5,398 nucleotides of DNA, taken from the NCBI GenBank assembly GCA_028822125.1, contig JAPKEK010000219.1:1-5398 (forward strand). The letters run 5' to 3'. Shown one piece after another: positions 1-5,398 of this stretch (positions are counted from its first letter, which is position 1; each line of letters opens with the position of its first letter). Under the pieces are notes generated by a model, which worked only from the letters and a program-made list of their open reading frames with translations, did no database searches and was not told the origin of the DNA. The DNA is from Pseudomonadales bacterium (GTDB lineage: Bacteria > Pseudomonadota > Gammaproteobacteria > Pseudomonadales > Azotimanducaceae). Made by a program: the position numbers and the translations under genes.

Positions 1-55
1 ATCTCAAGGTAACGATCGCCAATACCCAGATGAGCAAATATTTAAAACCGTTCAC
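1..55 (-). CDS. Possible start of a further gene (partial, hydrophobic N-terminus)
   Basis: A GTG at 55-53 opens a frame of 18 codons with no stop before the left edge. It reads (M)NGFKYLLIWVLAIVTLR: a lysine followed by a run of hydrophobic residues, the pattern of a signal peptide or first membrane helix. The start lies 11 bases after the urtE stop, which suits another operon member. No convincing Shine-Dalgarno sequence is visible before the GTG, and the piece is too short to name a family. Urea transport operons are often followed by urease genes, but this N-terminus does not look like UreD, the usual first gene of a urease cluster. It could be an exported or membrane protein, or chance coding in a short spacer. 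Confidence 0.35.
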   Translation of the reverse strand, partial: MNGFKYLLIWVLAIVTLR

Positions 56-66
56 TTCACGTCGCT

Positions 67-762
67 TTAAACCGATAGATGCTCTTTAATCAACGCTTCA
101 GTTAAACCACTCATCACATCAGAAGCAACCACAGCGCCTTTACTCATAATGTGAAAATGACTGGCAACTCTGCGCACAAACGGCAATTTCTGTTCAACGA
201 CCAGAACTGTCATCCCCAACTCCCTATTCAGCCTGAGGATCACGTCACCAATTTCCTGAACAATATTCGGCTGAATACCTTCAGTAGGCTCATCCAGAAT
301 CAAAAATTTCGGATTGATTACCAGTGCCCTTGCAATCGCTAACTGCTGCTGCTGACCGCCGGAAAGATCACCGCCTCTGCGCTGCATCATGGTATTCAAA
401 ACCGGAAACAACTCGAAAATATGATTCGGCAGGAATTGCTCAGATCTCGGCAAATGCCCCAGGCCAGTCAGCAGGTTTTCTCTAACCGTTAGTAAAGGAA
501 AAATCATCCGTCCCTGAGGTACATATCCCACCCGCAATGGCGCTCGATGCTCGGCCGGCAATCGAGCAAGATCGCTACCGTCAAAAGACATTATCCCTGA
601 ATCGATCCTGAGTAATCCCATTACACAGTTAAGCAACGTCGTTTTCCCCACACCATTTCTGCCAATCAAACTAACACAACTGCCAGCTTCTACCGTCATG
701 CTTACGTTCCAGAGCGTCTGCGATTGACCATAAGACTGATTAACGCTATCTATCACCAGCAT
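67..762 (-). CDS. urtE: Urea ABC transporter ATP-binding subunit UrtE
   Basis: Cytoplasmic ATPase of the urea importer; it pairs with UrtD to hydrolyse ATP and drive the UrtB/UrtC channel. The protein has 231 residues, the usual UrtE/LivF length. Visible motifs in order: Walker A GRNGVGKTT (34-42), Q-loop glutamine in YVPQGR (Q83), ABC signature LSGGQ (133-137) and Walker B FLILDEP (153-159). At the switch position the usual histidine is a glutamine (VVEQK, Q191), as is normal in LivF/UrtE proteins. The end EHLSV matches the family's typical HLTV-like tail. The ATG at 762 shares one base with the urtD TGA (TGATG), and a GGGGT stands about 8 bases upstream, so it is probably translationally coupled to urtD. 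The separation from branched-chain amino acid LivF rests on overall sequence style and on the urt gene order. Confidence 0.95.
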   Translation of the reverse strand: MLVIDSVNQSYGQSQTLWNVSMTVEAGSCVSLIGRNGVGKTTLLNCVMGLLRIDSGIMSFDGSDLARLPAEHRAPLRVGYVPQGRMIFPLLTVRENLLTGLGHLPRSEQFLPNHIFELFPVLNTMMQRRGGDLSGGQQQQLAIARALVINPKFLILDEPTEGIQPNIVQEIGDVILRLNRELGMTVLVVEQKLPFVRRVASHFHIMSKGAVVASDVMSGLTEALIKEHLSV

Positions 763-1619
763 CAGCTTGACCCCAAATAAACTTCACGAATGATGGGATC
801 CTCCTGAACCACATCAAAAGCGCCCTCCGCTAGAACACTGCCTTCGTGCAGGACTGTCACCTGACGGGCAATAGAGCGCACAAATTCCATATCGTGTTCA
901 ACCACGACAACCGAATGCTCTCCTGCCAGGCTGGTCAACAACTCAGCCGTTGCTTCTGACTCTTGCTGGGTCATCCCGGCAACAGGTTCGTCGACCAGCA
1001 ATAATAGTGGGTCCTGCATCAGCAACATGCCAATTTCAAGCCATTGCTTCTGGCCATGAGATAGTGAGCCTGCCATTTTACGGGGGAAATCGGTCAAGCC
1101 AATGAGATTCAGCACTTCTTCTATCCGATCTTTTTCCTGGCCGGTCAATTGTTTGAACAGACTGACCCAAACCCGTTTATCTGATTTCATGGCCAGCTCA
1201 AGGTTTTCCAGTACGCTATGTTGCTCAAACACCGTAGGCTTCTGAAACTTACGTCCGATTCCCAAAGTCGCAATCTGTGGTTCCGACATTTGCAGTAAAT
1301 CAATGGTCTGACCATAGAAAGCAGAGCCTGAATCAGGACGGGTCTTACCGGTGATCACATCCATCAGCGTTGTCTTGCCAGCGCCATTAGGACCAATAAT
1401 ACACCTTAACTCACCCACTTCGACATAAAGGGTCAGATCGTTGAGTGCCTTAAAGCCATCAAAGCTGAGCGTGACATCTTCCAGATACAGGATGATTCCA
1501 TTATTGGTAACCAGTTCTTCTCGACTGGGCGGCTTTGAGAGAAACCCAAAACGATTCTGGATCGAGTCAGGCCTGCTATCGACAGCATTGTTTTGTCTGG
1601 CTGCACCGTTATCAATCAT
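762..1619 (-). CDS. urtD: Urea ABC transporter ATP-binding subunit UrtD
   Basis: Second ATPase of the urea importer, a cytoplasmic LivG-type subunit of 285 residues. Motifs with the chosen start: Walker A GPNGAGKTT (76-84), Q-loop in KFQKP (Q126), signature LSHGQ (186-190), Walker B LLLLVDEP (205-212) and switch histidine in VVEHD (H242). About 40 polar residues precede the ABC core, which opens at GIILYLEDVTLSFDG; proteobacterial UrtD proteins commonly carry such a leader. The frame is open to a GTG at 1661, but the ATG at 1619 is preferred: GGGG stands 5 bases upstream, the overlap with urtC drops from 50 to 8 bases (ATGATTGA), and the extra residues of the longer form are simply urtC sequence read in another frame. 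The gene ends in a one-base overlap with urtE. Confidence 0.95.
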   Translation of the reverse strand: MIDNGAARQNNAVDSRPDSIQNRFGFLSKPPSREELVTNNGIILYLEDVTLSFDGFKALNDLTLYVEVGELRCIIGPNGAGKTTLMDVITGKTRPDSGSAFYGQTIDLLQMSEPQIATLGIGRKFQKPTVFEQHSVLENLELAMKSDKRVWVSLFKQLTGQEKDRIEEVLNLIGLTDFPRKMAGSLSHGQKQWLEIGMLLMQDPLLLLVDEPVAGMTQQESEATAELLTSLAGEHSVVVVEHDMEFVRSIARQVTVLHEGSVLAEGAFDVVQEDPIIREVYLGSS

Positions 1620-2709
1620 GCGTACCCCGACCACGTAATTGATGCCAAACACCAACAACACCTTTCGGCAGAAACACCGTTACCACAACAAAAAGTGTAC
1701 CCAGTACAAATAACCAAACCTCTGGCAATGCGCCGGTTAAAATCGTCTTAACATAATTAACCAGGCCAGCGCCCAGGGCTGCACCATATAAAGTTCCTCG
1801 CCCACCTAGCGCCACCCAAACAACAAGTTCAATCGAGTTAAGCGGCTGAAACTCACTGGGGTTAATGATGCCCACCTGAGGCACATACAATGCACCGGCG
1901 ATCCCAGCAATCACCGCTGAAACGGTAAATATCCACACCTGATAAAATTCAACCCGATAGCCGATAAAGCGGGTACGGGCCTCAGCGTCGCGAACTGCGG
2001 TAACGATCCGTCCTAACTTTGAGGTGACTATATAGCGGCATAATAAATAGCCGCCTACCAAGGCCACGGCCGAACTGACAAATAACGCTATCCGGGTGAT
2101 ATCGGTCTGCAGGCTTGAACCCAGAATATCCTTGAAATCTGTTAAACCATTATTACCGCCAAATCCCATCTCATTGCGGAAGAAAGCCAGCATTAATGCA
2201 TAGGTCAGGGCCTGGGTCATTATAGAAAGGTAAACGCCCGATACCCGGGAGCGAAATGCCAGCCAACCAAACACAAAAGCCAATAATCCAGGTACTAACA
2301 TAACCATTAACATCGCGAACCAAAACTGATCGAAGCCCAGCCAATACCAGGGCAAACTATCCCAATCCAAAAACACCATGAAGTCAGGCAGTTCAGGATG
2401 ACCGTAAACACCTCTTGAGCCAACCTGTCGCATCAAATACATGCCCATGGCGTAACCGCCAAGTGCAAAAAATGCGCCGTGACCCAGACTTAAAATACCA
2501 CAATAACCCCAGACTAAATCCAGTGCGATTGCCAGTAGCGCATAACAAAGATACTTGCCGAGCAAAGTCACCATATAAGTTGACAGATGGAACACAGAAT
2601 CTTCTGGAATTAACAAATTAGCAATGGGTACGACGACAATTGCTGCCAATAGAACCGCTAAAAACGCCCAGCCACCCTTTTCATGATCTAACAATCGTGA
2701 TATCAGCAC
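1612..2709 (-). CDS. urtC: Urea ABC transporter permease UrtC
   Basis: Inner-membrane permease of the urea importer (LivM type), 365 residues, the usual UrtC length. Hydrophobic segments lie near residues 14-34, 44-67, 71-93, 127-151, 158-177, 206-228, 257-277, 293-318 and 331-348. The family-typical stretch WGYCGILSLGHGAFFALGGY covers 67-86, and GGNNGLT is at 184-190. The cytoplasmic loop AVRDAEARTRFIGYRVEFYQ (238-257) is the EAA-like coupling loop that contacts the ATPases. The start is a GTG at 2709 that shares one base with the urtB TAG (TAGTG); no nearby ATG would keep the first membrane segment. Only a weak AGAAG-like ribosome site precedes it, so coupling to urtB translation is likely. 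UrtC forms the channel together with UrtB. Confidence 0.95.
   Translation of the reverse strand: MLISRLLDHEKGGWAFLAVLLAAIVVVPIANLLIPEDSVFHLSTYMVTLLGKYLCYALLAIALDLVWGYCGILSLGHGAFFALGGYAMGMYLMRQVGSRGVYGHPELPDFMVFLDWDSLPWYWLGFDQFWFAMLMVMLVPGLLAFVFGWLAFRSRVSGVYLSIMTQALTYALMLAFFRNEMGFGGNNGLTDFKDILGSSLQTDITRIALFVSSAVALVGGYLLCRYIVTSKLGRIVTAVRDAEARTRFIGYRVEFYQVWIFTVSAVIAGIAGALYVPQVGIINPSEFQPLNSIELVVWVALGGRGTLYGAALGAGLVNYVKTILTGALPEVWLFVLGTLFVVVTVFLPKGVVGVWHQLRGRGTHD
1624..1628 (-). promoter_or_regulatory. Ribosome binding site that decides the urtD start
   Basis: On the minus strand GGGGT followed by ACGC precedes the ATG at 1619. It lies inside the last codons of urtC. This spacing supports the 285-residue UrtD over the GTG-started 299-residue form. 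Confidence 0.6.
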
Positions 2710-4331
2710 TAGTCTTCTACCGCTCGACCTTTCTGTGGGAACAGGCCACGAGGTCGTTTTTGAATGAACAGGATAATGAATACCAGTACCAGAATTTTTG
2801 CCATCACTGCACCTGCTACAGGCTCAATAAACTTGTTGACAATACCTAGAGACAACCCAGCAACCAGCGTTCCCCAAAGGTTTCCCACACCCCCGAAAAC
2901 AACCACCATAAAAGAATCAACAATGTAACCCTGGCCGAGATTTGGCCCGACATTAGTCAGTTGCGAAAGTGCCACACCGGCGACGCCAGCAATGCCAGCG
3001 CCAAGCCCGAAAGTCATAATATCAACTCGCGTACTGCGGATTCCCATGGCTTTGGCCATGGATCGATTCTGAGTTACCGCACGAACCTCTAGACCCAGTC
3101 GAGTACGTTGTAAAATGAGCAGCAGTGCTGCAAATACCAGCAATGCAAAAAAGAAAATATAAAACCGGTTGTAGGTAATCGAAAGGCCCTGTGCGATTTC
3201 CAGAGAACCACTCATCCATTGAGGAGTCAGTACTGTTCTATTCAAGGGAGAAAAGAGGGAACGTACCGCCTGTTGCAGAATCAAACTGACGCCAAAAGTT
3301 GCCAGCAATGTTTCTAGTGGGCGACCATAGAGAAACTGGATAACACTGCGCTCAATCACAATACCTACCAGACCTGAAACACAGAATGCCGCCGGCACCG
3401 CAATCAGTAAGGAATATTCAATCGCCCCGGGGAACAGTATCTGAACGACATAGGTCGTATAAGCGCCAATCATAATCAGTTCACCATGTGCCATGTTTAT
3501 CACGCCCATCACACCAAACGTAATCGACAGACCAATGGCGGCCAACACCAGAATAGAACCCAGACTAAGGCCAAAAAAGAATGTTTCGACCATTTGATAC
3601 CGTTTAGATAGTGCTTCAAGATTAACCAGCGCCTCACTCGCGGCACTTCGAACATCCACACTTGCGGACTGATCGTTGACTATATTGGTCAGTTTCACTC
3701 GTACGGTTGGATGCAGATTATCTGAACTGGCTTTAATAGCTGCTAAACGGATCAGGTTATCATCCACATCCAGATCGAATACCACCAGGGCAATATCTAT
3801 CGCCTCGCGTACTGCAATCTGCTGCTCCACCAGGCGTCTGTTAATCAGCAGTGGCCTCAATGCCTTGTCTCCAGAACTCGCAATTGCCTCAACCGCTTCT
3901 AGCCGAAGGCTTGAGTCTGCATGACTTAGCTGCCGTCCTGCTATGAGTCCCCTTAACTGCCTGCGCAGGCCATTGTTGACACTGATTTTCTTTGCGCCAC
4001 GCCGACCCACCTCTCCCAGGCTTTCACCACTGATAGCATCGATGAGCCGATATCCCTTCTTGTCAAGCGAAGACGCGATAACAACCACGTTACTACGCCG
4101 CTGGGTAAATAAGTTTCCTGAAAGCAAGGCATTGAGTACAACATCAGCTCGAGGGTGGGACGTCGCTGCAATCTGACTTGCAGCAACATATTTATCTGCG
4201 AAAGAGCGCGTTTTCAACCCGTTGACCGCAGTGGTAAAAGCATCATCAGCAGAAACAGACAGCGTCAATAAACAAGCCAGCGAGAGAACCACAGGCAAAA
4301 TCCCAATCGAAACAAAGCTGAAATTTCTCAC
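2709..4331 (-). CDS. urtB: Urea ABC transporter permease UrtB with periplasmic N-terminal domain
   Basis: Inner-membrane permease of the urea importer (LivH type), 540 residues from the chosen start. Residues 1-28 form a signal peptide (Arg, a hydrophobic run, then SVSA before DDAF). Residues 29 to about 245 are a soluble helical region with HEAT-like helices, such as SSLRLEAVEAIASS near 140-154 and DVRSAASEALVNL near 226-238. The LivH-like membrane domain follows, with VINMAHGELIMIGAY (277-291), the conserved LETLLATFGVSLILQQ (339-354), the coupling loop AVTQNRSMAKAMGIRSTRVD (418-437), GNLWGT (483-488) and a basic tail KRPRGLFPQKGR. The long form is usual in proteobacteria; cyanobacterial UrtB lacks most of the N-terminal part. 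The GTG at 4331 was chosen because GGGGA precedes it and it begins exactly at the signal peptide. A longer frame from a GTG at 4409 would translate through the terminator hairpin. Confidence 0.94.
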   Translation of the reverse strand: MRNFSFVSIGILPVVLSLACLLTLSVSADDAFTTAVNGLKTRSFADKYVAASQIAATSHPRADVVLNALLSGNLFTQRRSNVVVIASSLDKKGYRLIDAISGESLGEVGRRGAKKISVNNGLRRQLRGLIAGRQLSHADSSLRLEAVEAIASSGDKALRPLLINRRLVEQQIAVREAIDIALVVFDLDVDDNLIRLAAIKASSDNLHPTVRVKLTNIVNDQSASVDVRSAASEALVNLEALSKRYQMVETFFFGLSLGSILVLAAIGLSITFGVMGVINMAHGELIMIGAYTTYVVQILFPGAIEYSLLIAVPAAFCVSGLVGIVIERSVIQFLYGRPLETLLATFGVSLILQQAVRSLFSPLNRTVLTPQWMSGSLEIAQGLSITYNRFYIFFFALLVFAALLLILQRTRLGLEVRAVTQNRSMAKAMGIRSTRVDIMTFGLGAGIAGVAGVALSQLTNVGPNLGQGYIVDSFMVVVFGGVGNLWGTLVAGLSLGIVNKFIEPVAGAVMAKILVLVFIILFIQKRPRGLFPQKGRAVED

Positions 4332-4335
4332 TATT

Positions 4336-4340
4336 TCCCC
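4336..4340 (-). promoter_or_regulatory. Ribosome binding site that decides the urtB start
   Basis: On the minus strand GGGGA lies 4 bases before the GTG at 4331 (GGGGAAATAGTG). This is the only good Shine-Dalgarno match near the candidate starts. It places the first residue at RNFSF, the positively charged end of a clear signal peptide. Confidence 0.6.
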
Positions 4341-4365
4341 AACAACAGATTTTTCGAAAACACCT

Positions 4366-4399
4366 ATAACAATAAACGGCGAGCGCAGGGCGCTCGCCG
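4366..4399 (-). terminator. Intrinsic terminator or attenuator between urtA and urtB
   Basis: Positions 4377-4386 (CGGCGAGCGC) and 4390-4399 (GCGCTCGCCG) are perfect inverted complements, giving a 10-bp GC-rich stem with a 3-base loop. On the minus strand the stem is followed directly by TTTATTGTTAT (4376-4366), 8 thymines in 11 bases. This is the layout of a Rho-independent terminator acting on transcripts that come from urtA. On the plus strand the stem is followed by ATAATATCAC, so it is not bidirectional. Because urtB-E belong to the same operon, partial termination is the likely role, allowing excess UrtA; the stem could also protect the 3' end of urtA mRNA. Confidence 0.8.
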
Positions 4400-4470
4400 A
4401 TAATATCACTTATAGCCAGGCGTTGTTGATTAAACCTTACCACCCAGAATCGGGTGAATACCGTGCTGCC

Positions 4471-4499
4471 TCTATACTGATCGAGCAGCCATCCTTCAA
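4471..4499 (-). promoter_or_regulatory. Weak candidate sigma-70 promoter in the urtA-urtB gap
   Basis: On the minus strand TTGAAG (4499-4494) and TATAGA (4476-4471) are separated by exactly 17 bases. Each box matches the sigma-70 consensus at 4 of 6 positions. A start would fall near 4464, upstream of the terminator hairpin, so most transcripts would end after about 100 bases unless they read through into urtB. Such matches arise easily by chance. No sigma-54 (GG-N10-GC type) match was noticed in this gap. Confidence 0.25.
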
Positions 4500-4529
4500 C
4501 AACGCCCCACTATCCTTCAGGCCAATTAA

Positions 4530-5398
4530 CTATTCATAGTTCTGACCAGAACACTGACCGGTCTTAACATTGTAGTTACCACAGGCCAACGGTGCTTGCC
4601 AATCTGCGGTAATATCCTTTGATCCCGGCAGGAAATCAGACCAGGCATCACCAGGAACTGAACCGGATGATTGCCATACAATATCAAACTGACCGTCACT
4701 TTGAATTTCACCAATCAGTACCGGCTTGGTAATATGATGGTTTGGCATCATGGTCGCAATACCGCCGGATAGATTTGGTACAGCCACACCGATAATCGCA
4801 TCCTGAACCGCATTTGAATCAGTCGTACCGGCTTTAGTGACGGCTTCTACCCACATCTTAAAACCGATGTAATGTGCTTCCATTGGATCATTACTAACAC
4901 GATCATCATCGTCAATGAAATCTAACCAGCCATCTATAAATTCATCGTTAACTTCTGCATCAACACTCATAAAATAGTTCCATGCCGCCAGATGACCAAC
5001 CAATGGTGCCGTATCGAACCCAGACAGCTCCTCTTCACCCACGGAGAAGGCAATGACCGGAATGTCTTCTGCAGAAATACCCTGGTTTCCCAGTTCCTTA
5101 TAAAAAGGCACATTGGCATCACCATTGACGGTTGAAACAACCGCTGTTTTCTTGCCAGCAGAACCGAATTTCTTGATATCAGACACGATCGATTGCCAGT
5201 CTGAGTGACCAAACGGCGTATAGCTGATCATGATATCTTCGTTCTTTACACCTTTCGCCTTGAGATAAGCTTCCAGGATTTTATTAGTGGTCCTCGGGTA
5301 AACATAATCAGTACCTGCAAGTACCCATCGCTGAGCGCCGATATCGTTCATCAGATAATCAACTGCTGGGATAGCCTGCTGGTTAGGTGCAGCGCCAG
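4530..5398 (-). CDS. urtA: Urea ABC transporter substrate-binding protein UrtA (partial, 5' end missing)
   Basis: Periplasmic urea-binding protein that delivers urea to the UrtB/UrtC channel. The last 288 residues are visible; the frame runs off the right edge without a start, so the signal peptide and the first part of lobe 1 are missing (the family is roughly 400-430 residues). The visible part begins GAAPNQQAIPAVDYLMND and continues with WVLAGTDYVYPRTTNKILE, ISYTPFGHSDWQSIVSDIKKFG and VSTVNGDANVPFYKELGNQG, all strongly UrtA-like and distinct from the amino-acid-binding LivJ/K. A later stretch, NLSGGIATMMPNHHITKPVLIGEI, is also typical. Two cysteines near the end (ACGNYN and GQCSG, ten residues apart) may form a disulfide in the periplasm. 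A methionine 15 codons in (5351) is internal and not the start. Stop is TAG at 4532-4530. Confidence 0.96.
   Translation of the reverse strand, partial: GAAPNQQAIPAVDYLMNDIGAQRWVLAGTDYVYPRTTNKILEAYLKAKGVKNEDIMISYTPFGHSDWQSIVSDIKKFGSAGKKTAVVSTVNGDANVPFYKELGNQGISAEDIPVIAFSVGEEELSGFDTAPLVGHLAAWNYFMSVDAEVNDEFIDGWLDFIDDDDRVSNDPMEAHYIGFKMWVEAVTKAGTTDSNAVQDAIIGVAVPNLSGGIATMMPNHHITKPVLIGEIQSDGQFDIVWQSSGSVPGDAWSDFLPGSKDITADWQAPLACGNYNVKTGQCSGQNYE

Noticed and set aside
186..192. Glutamine instead of the switch histidine in UrtE (VVEQK)
   Set aside because: LivF/UrtE proteins normally have glutamine here, so it is not a defect. Coordinates cover the codons for residues 189-191 approximately.
1620..1661. 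Longer UrtD starting at GTG 1661
   Set aside because: The extra 14 residues come from urtC sequence in another frame, there is no good ribosome site, and the ATG at 1619 has GGGG at proper spacing.
4351..4360. Ten-base palindrome TTTTCGAAAA in the urtB leader
   Set aside because: It is short and AT-rich, it stands as a single copy, and it matches no operator I can name; chance is sufficient.
4441..4456. Small hairpin CACCC-6-GGGTG in the urtA-urtB gap
   Set aside because: The stem is only 5 bp and has no T-tract, so it is too weak to call a feature alone.
4222..4539. 105-codon plus-strand open frame across the urtA-urtB gap and the start of urtB
   Set aside because: It is antisense to the urtB signal peptide region and the terminator, has no convincing ribosome site, and its product resembles no family I recognise. 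It is best explained as a shadow frame.
1..5398. CRISPR arrays, tRNA or rRNA genes, insertion sequences, phage or defence genes
   Set aside because: No direct repeat series, tRNA-like fold, transposase or terminal inverted repeats were seen; almost all bases are in the urt genes.

Overview
This window holds most of a high-affinity urea ABC transporter operon, urtABCDE. All of it lies on the minus strand, so transcription runs from right to left. The protein sequences resemble proteobacterial Urt proteins, in particular the long UrtB with a signal peptide and a soluble N-terminal domain. With the moderate GC content, this suggests a gammaproteobacterium, perhaps aquatic or marine. That assignment is an inference from protein style; no rRNA or taxonomic marker is present.

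Layout in the direction of transcription: the 3' two thirds of urtA (periplasmic urea-binding protein, 4530-5398, cut by the right edge); a 198-base gap with a strong intrinsic-terminator-like hairpin (4366-4399) and one weak candidate promoter (4471-4499); urtB (permease, 2709-4331); urtC (permease, 1612-2709); urtD (ATPase, 762-1619); urtE (ATPase, 67-762); and, 11 bases after urtE, the first 18 codons of a possible further gene with a hydrophobic N-terminus (1-55). From urtB to urtE each stop codon overlaps the next start (by 1, 8 and 1 bases), which indicates translational coupling.

How the genes work together: UrtA captures urea in the periplasm and delivers it to the UrtB/UrtC channel in the inner membrane, and UrtD/UrtE hydrolyse ATP to drive import. 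The urea would normally be hydrolysed by urease, whose genes often lie next to urt operons but are not visible here. The operon promoter should lie upstream of urtA, outside the window. The hairpin after urtA would let the cell make more binding protein than membrane components.

Two starts were moved from the longest open frame: urtB to a GTG at 4331 and urtD to an ATG at 1619. I found no new biological system. The window is a well-conserved metabolic transport operon, and its most informative non-coding element is the urtA-urtB terminator/attenuator.
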